Shown here: positions 11,424 to 23,340 of the stretch, one piece after another
How the letters are laid out: the number at the start of each line of letters is the position of its first letter
Numbering within the stretch: the stretch's first letter is position 1
DNA from: Panaeolus papilionaceus
Lineage: Eukaryota > Basidiomycota > Agaricomycetes > Agaricales
Reading direction: 5' to 3'
Assembly: GCA_015501605.1 (NCBI GenBank)
Contig: JADNRZ010000034.1
Location: 62,001 to 126,000 of the forward strand
Length of the DNA: 64,000 nt
Position numbers and translations under genes: made by a program
Notes under the pieces: model-generated
Database searches by the model: none
What the model was told of the DNA's origin: nothing
What the model saw: the letters and a program-made list of their open reading frames with translations, nothing else

Positions 11424-13629
11424 ATGATGGTGAAAGCAGTGTTTACACCTCTTTTCCTCGTCCTGGTACATCAGGCAATATTGGCTAGTGCTCAAACTTG
11501 GTAAAACTGTGTCCTGAATTTCGATGAGGCTTGTAATAACTTGAATTTTACCCCATCATAGGTGTGGAAAGCACTACAAAGCTGGATCAGCCGTTGTAGC
11601 ACCAGGGGGAAACTTCCCTCAGCCCTCTATATCTAGCAGTGGACCCTTGCTGGCATTCCGTTGCGCACCTGCAATCAGGCCATACCTCCCAGAAGACGCT
11701 GCATCTGGAGCAGCTCATGAGGACGTGGCAATCATCGTTGACACACCCATCACCCAGCAACAAATTGCCAACGCTTCACCTATCACGCTCAGTAGCACCG
11801 CCAACCCAGGCAGCATCGATGTATCTATCTCGATAAACGGAAAGGTTGTGACTGCTGGATCTGTGCCACTCAACTCGACGAAACATACGTTGCCTTTCTC
11901 ACTTGCGTCATTGACACCACGCACCCAGCCATACACGATCTCTTGTACTGCTACTCATGGTTCACAAAAATTTACCGCGACAAGTTCATTGAGCTATCTC
12001 CCTAACCCACCTTCGTCTATTGGGTCTGTGACCAAGATGGACTTACGAACTGGTTTCCTGCTTGCTAGGCCAGCTACAGGAAAAGGAGGCCCCTATGCTC
12101 CAGTATTCCCCATTGGCTATTATACTCAGTTTGATACATACTTAGCGAAGGATTTCACAATCCCAGCTACTCTGAAGTCCCTAGGGTGAGTTTCATCTTG
12201 TTTCTTGCAATATAGCCGAGGATCTCATCCTAACACTTTCGCTAGATATAATGTGGTATGCGTCTATTTTTATCTGGTGCACTATAGTGTGATCTCATTT
12301 CCTCGTCGTATTGAAGATCCACCCCGTTCCGACATTTGCCAACCTCACTGCTCTTGACATTGTCCTCGACAAGATGCAGGCGGCGGGCGTTTACCTGATG
12401 TACGATATGAGAGGGTCAGTCATGTATCGACTAACATTTTATTGATTGAATGCTTATACACCCCAACAGGAGCTACATGAACGCGACGTCTGTGACAGAG
12501 CAAGTCAACAGGATCAAATCCCGTCCTAACCTCCTCCTATGGTACACAGCAGATGAATCCGACGGCACATCCGATCCTCTTAATGCGACGGTCATATCCT
12601 CTAATCTCATCACCTCTCTCGACGGTGGAGACGGTAAAGGTGGAGCAGGATACCATCCAGTCTCCCTCGTGTTGAATTGCCAAGACTATTTCTTCAAGTA
12701 CCTTACTTTTCTTCTAGCCTCCGTGATAGAGACTAATTTCTTGTGATTTATAGCGAATACTCCAGCGGTGCTGACATCTTACTGCAGGATGCTTACCCTG
12801 TTGGTATCAATGCAACGTTCTCGCCCGTCTGGAAAGGTCCTTGTACCACAGACTTTGGTGACTGCGGCTGCGACAATTGCAAAGGACAGTTTGAAGACAT
12901 TTCCGATCGCATGGACGAATTCAGAGACCGCCTCTTCGTCAATGGCTGGGATAGGACAAAAGCTGTATGGACAGTGCCACAAGGTTTCGGACCAGAGACG
13001 TACGTGTCCCGCCCTGCTCCTTATGAACCAATCCTAACCTCTTATGATTCCCATTAGCTATTGGCCTGTACGTTCAACTAATTTAACAACAGCTGGCACA
13101 TAAGACTCACAAATATGCTTCAACCACAGCGCCCTCCTACCGGTCTAGAGTTTGTCGTGGAAAGTATCTTGGGTATCAACCACGGAGCCCTGGGTATGCT
13201 TTTTCATATCTCATCACTGTCTTTCTCGCTGACACCCGCCTTATAGGTTCTGTCTCATGGGATGACCCAACCACAGCCGACATCAAAGCCTCAGGCTCCC
13301 TCCTAGCGCTCGCCATCCCCAAAATGCTACCCTTCCTCAGCAATCCGGCCACCAAATTCCGTCAGGTCACAGTCTCGCGCGTCGACTTTGGACTTTGGAC
13401 CCTTAATGGCGAAACACTCGTCCTCGGCACCAACATGAATTACTCGCCCCAGGTCATCAGAACGTTGGACATTGGACTGGCCATCCCACCTAACGGCGCC
13501 ATCAACACCATTTTGAGTGTCGGTAATTCAACAGCTGATCCTGCTAGAGGTCACTTCATCTTCCCCAGCGTTGCTAGCGGTGGTTTCATTATCAAGACTC
13601 CCGAATCGAAGTTCAGACATGGGTTCTAA
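11424..13629 (+). CDS. Secreted TIM-barrel glycoside hydrolase-like protein
   Basis: Nine exons (11424-11500, 11562-12185, 12246-12255, 12317-12414, 12470-12697, 12754-12999, 13058-13067, 13130-13193, 13247-13629) give 579 residues. A signal peptide (MMVKAVFTPLFLVLVHQAI, cleavage probably after ASA) marks secretion. A beta-rich domain (about 60-190) precedes a barrel-like core with GYNVIHPVPTFANL, LLLWYTADESDG, SGADILLQDAYP and EFVVESILGINHGALGSVSW. The Asp/Glu pair in YTADESDG and the Asp in QDAYP are candidate catalytic acids. The C-terminus is an all-beta domain ending in LASGGFIIK-like strands. It resembles fungal proteins annotated only as glycoside hydrolase catalytic core, so substrate and CAZy family are not assigned. 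Two exons are only 10 nt long. It lies between two PX-GH18 genes. Confidence 0.8.
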
Positions 13630-13867
13630 ATTAGGATGGGTTTGATGAATCGTGAAAATGGGTCATATTGAATGAGTGTATGTAATTTTTACAGAACAAA
13701 AGTACAAGGTCGTCAACTAAATAAATAAACTCGTTGAGCATAAATTAATCGTGGCGTCAATTAGCATCCGTCGTTCTTGAATCTCATCATCATCAGAGGC
13801 ATAAGGGTTCATCAGAAAATGAAGTCGTGTAAAGCGTGGTGTATCGTAAATAATGCGCCTGGTGAGT

Positions 13868-16288
13868 TTACTTCCCCAAGGCAGCGCGCACAATGTCGTG
13901 AAGAGAATAGTTGTCATCCTGCATTAAAATTAGTCAAACGTAAAAACTAAGCAGTGGTGGCTAACCTGATCCAGAGACCAAGTAAAGCAGCCAGCCATTC
14001 CATGGATCCTGGCGAAGTTGGCTTTGGCGGCCATGGAGCGGGCATCTTCAGATTGAAAAATGTCAGAAAAGATTCACGACATATCAAAGAAGCCAAACTT
14101 ACTGTCGAACGTGACAAGGGTCCTCTTTTCAGTGTTGAAGAGATACTAAAAGGTCAAGCCATTAAACGTTTAGACAAGCAGTAATCGAGAACAGAAACGT
14201 ACGGGGGTGGAGCTAGTATCGTCCCATCCCAACACATAACCTGCACGGGCAGCAGCGCTTTCAGGTTGTCCATAACCACCATCAAACCTCTTCACAAGGA
14301 CACCGCTCCTCACCAAAGCCTTGAATGGGATAGGCTTACCATGCCACGCGGTAAGAGAAACCCCATTATCCGCCTTTGCGTTGGCAAGAGCGCTGAGGGA
14401 TGCCGTGGATGGCTCTTGGTGAGCACCAAAGGAAAATGGATGCTCATCCATGGTGGCGTTGTTGGTGTAGATGGAATCGCTGGAGGTGAAGCGCGAGCCA
14501 GAGGTAGGAGAGGAGACGAGGACGGTGTTCCGGTCTAGAGCTGACTTTGAGCTCTTGAACACATAGCCATAAAGAGGAAGGCCAAGGAGCATCTAAATAT
14601 GAAATTGGTTAGTTTTCAAGATTAACGAAGCTTTCAAAAGACTCCTCATCTTACCTTGGAAGCAGGGAACCCAGCCTCAGTCCACTGGACAAATGCGGCC
14701 TCGGCGGAAGCCTGCATGTTGCCGGTCTCAACAGGGAGCATCCCAAGAGGAGAATTGGCAGCAGGAGTGGACGATGCGCCCCAGATTCCGTAGTTCCTGA
14801 GGGAGAATGAGTGAACAATCCACGACTAATGGCAGTGGACGCAGAAGACAGACATACATGACATTGATGAACGTAACGTATTCGGCGAATTCAGAGACGT
14901 CCTCAAGGGGCTTGCCATCGTCACCAGCCCATGGTGTATGGCCTGCCACCACGGAAATAATCTTGGACGGGCCTGAGTGTATGCTTGAGCATCAGAAAAA
15001 GAAAAAACATCCCTGAAGGAAGTGAATCCGCACCAATAGCAGACCTGAGAGACTGCACAAAGCTGAGGAGGTTGGCTCCATCCTCAGGCGAGGAAGGGTT
15101 GCCAGATCCTTGGTTATTAGGGAACTCCCAATCAATGTCGACACCTGAAATGAACGCATTGTCAAAATGCGAGACTTATTGCGGTTAGGCAGACAGCACA
15201 TACCGTCGAGGTTGAATGCTTTCAAGATCTCGATGATCTTTTGAATGAACGCGATCATTGTTGATGCTTTGGAGAGGATGTCGCTGAACCATTGACTTCC
15301 ATTCCAGCCGCCTGACGAAGCAAGTTTAGCGCTATAGATAACGGATGAAAATTAAGGAGAACATACCGATGGAAAGTACGACCTTGGTCTTGGACTTGGT
15401 GAGCTTGATGCTCCTGATGATCCTTTTGAGAATGGATTGAGCATCAGAACTCCAGTCGAGAGCGGCGGCGGAATTAGGAGTAGCAAAACCTATGGATATT
15501 GAGCTTATTAGGTCGAGAGAGCTAAGACAAAGGAAGAAGGTTACTTACCAAAGAATAAGACATCAAACCTGCTGTAGTCAATGACTTCGGGAGGAAAGTC
15601 CTTGGCGCTCCACTCAGGATAATAAGCAGCAGCGATGGGTCCGTCAAAAGTAACAGGTCCATCTTCTTTGATACCACCCAAGGTGAGGTTCCTGAAGGTG
15701 CCAAATACGCTATCCCTGACGCTCAAACCAAAGATAGTATCGCGACCACCGGCAGCAGAGCCCAAAAGGCGGGTCCTCAAACCCCTCCTAACTTCACTGG
15801 GGAGCGCATCCTCAGCATCGACCCGCCTGCTCTCGTCTCTTCCCCTTTGCAGGAACTGTTTGACCTCTTCACTGTCTGCGTAGGTCTTGGACCAGAGAAT
15901 CGCAGAAAGGTAGGTTGTCAGACCCATCTTACGCTCCTCAATGAGGGCATCGTCTAACCACCCTTTGGATGCAGTTAAAGGGATAAAGTGAGACAGGAAC
16001 GCGAAGAGACGCTTGGGAGGAAGGGCGAAGGGGTCTTGGAGCTTTTCTGGTGTAACTTATCAGCACGACCTGTGAATTTGCGTATTTTGGAAAAGTTACC
16101 ATGCAGGGCAAGGAACTAAAGTATGGATGAGAACGCGACGTATCAAGGATGAGCAAGAAACATACCTCAGAATATCGTCTCTCAATGACGCTGTAGGAAC
16201 CATTCAGATAAATTTCAACGGTGTACAGGACGTGGGGATAGGGTTTAGAAGCAGTGGTGTGGTTGGAGATTTTCACAACAGCAGCCAT
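13868..16288 (-). CDS. PX domain-GH18 fusion protein, copy 2
   Basis: Twelve exons read leftwards (16288-16166, 16115-16100, 16046-15549, 15489-15367, 15311-15204, 15144-15034, 14972-14858, 14796-14655, 14592-14203, 14145-14103, 14045-13966, 13918-13868) give 599 residues. The PX domain has ERRYSE and LPPKRLF. The GH18 domain has VVLSIGGWNG, the catalytic DGVDIDWE with Glu296 as acid, MNYGIWG, LGLPLYGYV and CFTWSLDQ. A linker of about 75 residues between PX and GH18, rich in Arg, Glu and Gly, is longer than in copy 1. Most introns sit at the same positions and phases as copy 1. All donors are GT, including intron 2, where copy 1 has GC. No signal peptide. The minus-strand orientation makes the pair convergent around the secreted hydrolase gene. 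Confidence 0.92.
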
Positions 16289-19200
16289 AGCAGATCGTTA
16301 TCGTGCCGTATCGTAGAGAAATTAGATGTGACAAGGTCGTCAGGAAGGGAGTGGAAAAAGTGGGTAAGTAAAAGGAGTGAGGGAGTGATAGGAAAGAGAG
16401 AAAGAGCAGAATTGTTGAATGGGTGGTTCATAAATCTGTCCTTTGTGTCGGAGAACAACAGCGTCGTCGCCGCCGTTTTTGCATCTTCCACTATAAGCGT
16501 CGGGCTCCATCGGTTCGTGTACCGCCTAATCCGAGCGACTCTTCCTTGTGTCTCATTATTTCTCCATCATTCAAGCATTTATGTTCATTCCCTTCTGAAC
16601 AAGAACAAGCCGAGTGGGTAAAAGTGCCTAGTGTTTCAGATTACCTGCGGGGCGTTGATCTGCAGTAGCACAACATGGAAGAGAGTGCTCGGGAGAATCT
16701 GTTGAAAACATAGTGCTCCCTCAGCCAAAAACAGAGTTAAACAACGGATAATGTAGCAGAGCGAACAACTGAGGAAACCAGAAGTAATCCAAACAGACGG
16801 TATAAGAACGTTGCCCGAGTTCCCTCTCATTGGAAGCGACTAGATTTAGGCCCAAGATAAACCGCTGTTGTCGTCAGAGTGTCTCAGCACACCTGCTTGA
16901 ATGTTGGGCCAAATCCAAAAGCAACGGTCATCAATCGCATATTTTCAATGATGATTGAGCAACATTTCAAGGTCTTTTAACCCTTAAAAAATTGAAGGAT
17001 GTAAGTTCTGTGCAATGGATTTAGGCCAGGTCCAGGGAATGTGTCAAGTTGCAGTCAATGGAACAGAGAATGTTGAAGTTGTTTTGATGAGCATGGCAAG
17101 CGGAGACGGCAGGGCGTCTGATGTTGCATCAGGCGGAGATCGAAACGATTTGATAGCCGACCAGTCACCATTTACCCCGGTTATGCCTTCAGTCATCGCT
17201 GGTTCAGTGTAGGAAGAGTGTTCAGGATACGACAGACCAAAAAAAAACAGCTTATGTAGAGAGATATATGATGTAATGCACTATATATTATTAAAGTTAT
17301 AAAAGTTCCTATAGTGTTCTAAGTGATAGCGTTTTAAAAACAACCCCCAGCATCAGTCCAAAGAACTACCACCCTCGCTTACCCCAGCCGATCCACTTTA
17401 CAATCCAAGGTATTCATCAGCAAAAATGCGGGCGACAAGAATACCATAACTGGGTAGAGATAATGTTGTCTGGGTAGGAATATGACTATCTGGGTAATTC
17501 TGCCCCTGCCCTCTGCTTTATCAACGCGAGGCAGGGTTCCCCTGATATGTAAATTCCTGCCAGGTTTTACACCGCGGCTGATATTGACAGATATATAATT
17601 TTTGCCAGATATGTTGATTGCAGTCAGCGATTGACATATATGTTTAGTGAATTCAGACCCCATATAGATCTGTCGTGTATTGGCTGCACTACAATAAAAC
17701 CCAAGAAATCGACCTTGCTTGACTCTCGACACAGTAGAAGAACATGAAATCATGAAATTGGTGTAAACTACCTACAAAACGGATACTACACATGAGGAAG
17801 GACGCGAGAGTGAATGCGTAAAGAGAGATACTAAGATAAACGAGCGGACAATGATGATGGGCATGGGGGCATACACGACTGAGAAGGCGAGGAGTGCAAG
17901 TATGCGACTCACCAAAGTGGCACAACAGAATCGGGCTCAACACCTCTCACCTCTATATGCAAAGTCAGTCTTGATCACAAAGAAAAACCGCATATATGCG
18001 CTTGCCTTTGACGAGAATACCTGCAAAGTATTCAAAATGGCGCATTAGACCCCGACATTGCGCATATAGTAGCATGAGTAGACTTGCAGATGTTCTGCTT
18101 CCCATGTAGAACGCCTATCTTCGTCCGCGAAGGGTGCGATGTCGGAAGAATGGTCAGCTAACGGACCTAAATTGACCAAATCGAGCTTGAAATTGAATGG
18201 AGAATTGACTTACGCACTGGCATTCCTGTAACATTTGGCAATAATCGAGGTAAATCGTGGTTCGTAACGGATACACAAAAAAGAGGGGGGGAAGGGAAGG
18301 GGAGATGATGGTGGTAGGAGAGAGAAAGACGCTCCGAGTTGTTTGATGGGTTTCGGAAGTTGAAAGTGTTGGTGAACTCCGACATTCAAACTCCGACACG
18401 CTTCAAATCAAAATCTGTTCGTCATCAGCGTCGGTGAGCTTCTTGGTCAAGAGTTATTTACATGGGGCTCTAAATATTTACCTTCCATCTTTACGGCGAA
18501 TTACGTTGCTTCAGGTCTCAGGTCTCAGGATTCAACCCAGGGCCCTGTCAGTGGGTTCGATGATGAATTGCAAGCCGAGGAATCAGGATGAGGAACGGGC
18601 GTGACTCTGGATGCGCACCTACTAGCGCCAAAGTGATGAGTAGTAGTATTTTAAATTAACCAGCATTTAAATACGCTAATTAATTACAACTGGTTCTTGA
18701 GGCTAAAACAATGGGGATCTGGAACTCAGCGTCGCAAAGGTGATGATACTTCAATTTCATACTCTGAATTGACACATTGAGTAAGCTGCGACGAGCGTTG
18801 AATTTGGAACCTTCGATCACGACTGTGGGTCATCTCAATGATCCAGCGAAGCTGTCATCAACTATTTTGACGTTTAACTGACATACATTTAGGATAACAG
18901 ACGATAACTAGGCAGATACAGCAAATATAGGTAGGTCTTTCTACAGATATCGTTTGTCCCTATCAAGACCTGAACATCTATCTGATAGGTCTGGATGGAA
19001 CATCACAGCTATATTAAATATCCGACTTAAGACTCGATGGAAGACTGGAAAGGCATGTAAATACATATACCTTGTAGATTTTCATTGGATATAATGGCCG
19101 CAGATAGGCACTTAACAGATATGTAATACCCGGATAGTTGTTGGCCAGGTATGTTGAGTCAGTGAGCAGATATCTGCAGAGCTGTGTTACATCAGTCCCC

Positions 19201-19460
19201 AACTTAACAGATATAACACTATATGACTGATTTTAACATATATACAGGGTATCTACCTGTTGCTGCTCAGATATGTACCACTTGGGTAGATTCTTGATAG
19301 ACATGCCAAACGGTGGCAGTTATTGCACAGATATGTTCAACGACAACTGACTTCACCCCAGGTATGTTGATAACCGACTTAAATACCATATATCTATGTA
19401 ATGCCCGCTTTATATGTAATAAACCTGGCGGGTATGATACATACCCGGCGGATATGATGA
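16289..19460. other. AT-rich gene desert with recurrent short motifs
   Basis: About 3.2 kb without a supportable gene. Short frames (17015-17212 +, 17379-17753 -, 18154-18399 -) lack splice structure and family resemblance. From about 17400 to 17660 and 18900 to 19460 the sequence repeatedly uses AGATATGT (17607, 19117, 19269, 19329), GGTATGTT (19148, 19361) and close variants, interspersed with GGCGGGTATGATA-like words. This looks like a degenerated repeat or an old transposon-derived segment. No terminal repeats or transposase were found. Confidence 0.5.
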
Positions 19461-20837
19461 TTACGAGCCGACATTCCATATCCTTGCTAGCAGCATTTTT
19501 GCTGATGTTGCCTTCATCAAAATTGGTTGGCTGACTGGCTTCAACAGCTCTTCCAGCTCTGGATCCGCTGTGATGAGTAGCTTGGGCGTAACCCTCAGAT
19601 GATCTGCCATTTCCCGAACAAATTTCCACAGATAAGCACGACAGTCCTCTTGCTCCTTCCTGAGTAGCCTCATCAGCTCTGGGTCCACCTGATAATCTTG
19701 TTCTTCTAGATCACGGTTTGCGGTTAATAAGCGCTGCTTATAAGACTCGATCCGATCCATGAGTGCGTCCTGCATCGTCGGGTCGAGGAGGGCCCTGGTA
19801 TCTGCTTCGAGACTATGAGGTTGCGTATATGTTGTCAGGAACCATGTGCTCGAGGAGCAGACAGCGTCGAGAATTTGTATAGCTGATTCGAAGCTATTTG
19901 TAAATTTGACCACGTTGGAGGGGACCGCAAAGGGGTCTGTCCATAGCTGAAGATGATGTTAAATTATTGAACAGTCCTGTCACCCAGCAGTAGACCGCAA
20001 TTCATACCTTCCAGTGAGCCTCCAACATTTTGAAACGTGCCTCTGCATTTCTCTCGCCATTAGATCCCTCCGCAATTTGGTCCCACATAGATGTAACGAG
20101 TGTAGGTTGACCGACTAGGTTGAGCTCTGTGCACATTTTCAAGAACATAGTGTAGCATCTCCGGCGGCTATTGGGAAGTCGTATATCCGTGATTGGGTGT
20201 ACATATAACGCTCTTCGACGCACGCGGAGAAGGTCAGAGTTGCTAGAAGTCAGGAATGAGTATGACTGTGCCATTGTGATGCACAAACCTCGCAGCGCCA
20301 ACGGACCTTGCTTTACTCCACCCTTGTATATCGCTCACCACATGCATCTCGGATAGCTTTGGATCTGAAAATCCTGGGGTGTCGACAATATAAATTGGAG
20401 TGTCAAAAGTCGAGACCCCAGCGAGGACACCCTTTAACTGATACGTCGTAACTTCTTGTGTTACCCCTTCGAGCTGATTCTTCGCTATGCCTAGCGATGG
20501 ACCAGGGGATTTGCTATTCAACGCCTCGATAAACTATCAAACAATATACATTATGGTGTCAATAATAAGATATGCCAGACGCCAGAATGTTGTCGGGCTC
20601 ACGCTACTTTTACCAGACCCTGTTGGCCCCACAAGCCTAGAAATTTGAGAGCAAGTTGCAATTTCAGCTTGGGACTGACTCGGGTAACCAGTGTTCGCCT
20701 TACACGATGCAATAAGGAGACTGTGGCATATCCTCCGCCCTGACTCTCTGAACCACCACAGGACCTGTTATTTGTAAAGAATTGAGTGTATATCCCGAGG
20801 AATCAGCCCCTGACTGGGATTCGGTGGAGGAGGTCAT
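19461..20837 (-). CDS. AIG1/Toc34-like P-loop GTPase, copy 1
   Basis: Five exons (20837-20704, 20636-20603, 20533-20307, 20242-20008, 19946-19461) give 371 residues. The G1 loop GPTGSGKSS is residues 48-56, encoded by a separate 34-nt exon. The switch-II motif is VDTPGFSD, with Asp107. A likely G4 is LVTSMWDQ. The C-terminal third is a charged helical region (EARFKMLEAHW, then LMRLLRKEQEDCRAYLWKF) that may form coiled coil. The gene agrees with 60084-61810 in exon order, phases and sequence, which fixes ATG 20835-20837 rather than the upstream in-frame ATG at 21011. Such septin/AIG1-like GTPases are expanded in mushrooms and mostly uncharacterised. Cellular role unknown. Confidence 0.85.
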
Positions 20838-21168
20838 GGTGGAACGGTTGAAGCGAAGATATCGCGTGAACAAGAGATGAAGATATATATGTACGGTAGC
20901 GGATTCAATTCGACGACCTCCGTCATCAGGCTTGGATGAGCTAAAAATAGACATCTCCGAATCGGCACTTGGCATGGATTGGGGCTTGTATGCCGCCGTC
21001 ACGGCGTTCAAGCTCTAGAAATTATAATAATGATAAGGACATTTCTAGCGATTACACTGGTTCAACCAATTATTGTAGTCAGATGTTCATCGTTTTAGGA
21101 GCCACTCCACTAGCCACTGAATTGCTGGGCCAGACAGATGAGTCGATAAGTTATCAGGACATAACCGG

Positions 21169-22030
21169 TTAACTCAACAAACCTTCCAGATGTCCAGCAG
21201 ACTCTTGCTCTGACATAATGTAGGTAAAATATTTAACGCGTTTATTATTGTCGTTGTCTGATGTCATATCGTCCTAGGGGTAAAAATTGCAAGCTGGTAA
21301 GTGCAATAAAATGAGGCTACGGTACACTCGTAGTGTCGCCTACCTTAATGACGATATTTCCGATACCCAGTGCGTCTATTGCTTGCTTCTCGTCGATGAC
21401 TTTTGGTCCAAGAATTAAAACTGGAGGATGGTCTATCGGAAAGCGGCGAAGTAGGGCATGAATCTCGACCTTGGATGTCTCAATGCTTTCAGCGGTACTC
21501 AGATCGGTGACGTAGATGATTCCATCGTATAGTAAATGGAGTGCTGGGAAGTAAGAAATGCGGACTTTGTAGTGAAAGAAATTAGCCGTGTTGTATTATG
21601 TGATAATTCATGTAAGAAGTACCTCCGCGGTCCGCACTTGGAATTACTAACCTGAGCTTGACATCCCCAATTTTCACCGTATCTTCGTCTGCAAAGCGAG
21701 ACGATTTCAGTATGTATGCCCAGCAGAGCGTCAAATATGCACCCATGGTGTGGAAGACACTAACAACGATACATGCACTTTTCCTTGAAGGCATATTCGC
21801 CCGTCGTGATAAGATTGACGAGTGTCTAAATGTATTCAAATGTTGAACGTCAAACCGACTGTAATGTCTGACCAGAAGTAAACTTACGGTCATTTCATCG
21901 TTGTCAGTTCCCCAGAACACGAGCTTCAGGCTCTTTTTCCCGAAACCTACATAATTGTGTTGAGAACGGAGACCGAAATAAGAGGAAGCCTCATACCAAA
22001 CATTGATGGTATCTTATGAAAGATGGTCAT
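21169..22030 (-). CDS. Degenerate ARF-like protein (predicted pseudo-GTPase), copy 1
   Basis: Six exons (22030-21997, 21946-21888, 21825-21765, 21688-21623, 21564-21344, 21273-21169) splice in phase to exactly 181 residues, the usual ARF length. The whole ARF fold can be followed: an amphipathic N-terminus (MTIFHKIPSMFG), strand 1 (LKLVFWG), TLVNLITTGEY for helix 1, DGIIYVTDLS, then PPVLILG and a C-terminal YFTYIMSEQESAGHLEGL. Every nucleotide-binding motif is gone. The G1 loop reads GTDNDEMT with no GK[ST], the WDVGGQ position reads IPSADRG, and the NKQD position reads GPKV. Gly2 for myristoylation is replaced by Thr. It lies head-to-tail with a damaged paralogue upstream (22499-23340). The function is unknown; it probably acts by binding partners rather than by GTP hydrolysis. 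Confidence 0.75.
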
Positions 22031-22498
22031 TATTGGCTATCTATCTCGAAGTGAGCGGGAGCTTCAGCAAGTGTGGGTCTATGGCAGTCAGGATTGAAGT
22101 TATGTTTAACCGCAGCAAGACTGCAGTGCAAATTTGGGGTCACTAGTTGAAGTCAAGCCGAAGATCCGTGACGACGTCTCGTTAGTAAGTAGACAACAAC
22201 TGATTGACGCGGAGATTCTCATTTTAGGCGCCGCCTCTTTCTAACTTGAAGAAGTGAGAGTTCAGGTCCCTATCCAACGCATCTTCCTGATCCTATTAAG
22301 GCTGCTCTGAATATATTGTCAGTAGCAGTGGCTGAGTTAATTATATTGTTCAGGTTTCCTGAGCGCTCCAGCATCACTAGGTAGAAATCAGACTGGAGGC
22401 CTTTAGTTCGTTTCAGCTTTCAGGATCTCTTCCACGAGCCAATTGACCGCTGGATTAACCATCGAGTCAAAAGGCTGTTAGAGCACATTCGTTTCAGA

Positions 22499-23340
22499 TC
22501 ACCCACCCTCCTTATGCTTAGCAGACTCATACTCGGACATGATGTAGGAGAAATATTTGCAACACCTTTGGTTTACGTTGCTTGATTCCGAGTCATCCTA
22601 GTATTGCAAAATTAAGCCGGTAAATGGGTAAATTGCGGTGAATATACTTTTATGACGATGCTTCCAATCCCCAACGCATCGATTGCCAGCTGTTCCTCTA
22701 TGACTCTGGGCCCAAGAATCAAAACAGGTTTATGCACTGAAACTCGAGGGAAAAGCCAGTGGATCCCCATTTTCGTAGCCTCGAGCTTTTGAGCGCTACT
22801 CAGATCTGCAACGAATATAATCCCATTGCAAGTATAGAGGTATGGATGGTGGTGGACACGGGCTTTGAACAAAGAGAAGGGGGATTCAAATGCACTTGTC
22901 CTTCCATGTAATAATTTATAGAGGAAATGCCTGCTCGATATCCCCATGGCACTATTAATGATAGGTTGACGTAACCGATTTTGAGAGTTTTGGTGTCTAG
23001 GGCGATGAGTGGATGGATTCAGTACGCATCCACCATATAAGATGAAACGGAAGATCAAGTAGAAGGAACTGACAGGGATGAAGGCATGGGCTGTAAGCAT
23101 CCTCGCCCGTAATGAGAAGATTGCAGAGTCTCTGTGGGTGGAGTCATGATCGGTTGCTTATCGTCGCAATATTTGTGGGAAGAGAAGCCTACTATGATTT
23201 CCTCGTCATCATCCCCCAGAAAAGAATAGACACGTCCCTTTGTCCATATCCTAATCGCCTTGAGTTGGTATCTCGTGCAGAGATGAAAGGTATGTCTTAC
23301 CAAACAGGGTCATTATGTTGTGCAATAGGGACCTGGGCAT
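22499..23340 (-). pseudogene. Degenerate ARF-like gene, copy 2, apparently frameshifted
   Basis: It has the same six-exon layout as the 21169-22030 gene (23340-23301, 23250-23193, 23131-23071, 22996-22931, 22862-22648, 22597-22499). Exons 3 and 4 have exactly the same lengths as in copy 1 (61 and 66 nt). Exon 2 is 58 nt instead of 59. The frame reads YGQRDVSILFWG up to a run of five C (plus strand, 23213-23217) and then continues as GDDDEEII in the next frame, which implies a one-base loss. The donor after exon 4 is GC instead of GT. Recognisable parts are NGIIFVADLSS, PVLILGPRVIEEQ and YFSYIMSEYES. As in copy 1, no GTP-binding motif survives. A base-calling error in the homopolymer would restore the frame, so pseudogene status is not certain. 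Confidence 0.6.

Noticed and set aside
17015..17212. Small open frame in the gene desert
   Set aside because: 65 codons, no homology, no splice signals, low-complexity surroundings.
20838..21011. In-frame upstream extension of GTPase copy 1 starting at 21011
   Set aside because: Residues are not found in copy 2, whose start corresponds to ATG at 20837; more likely 5' UTR.
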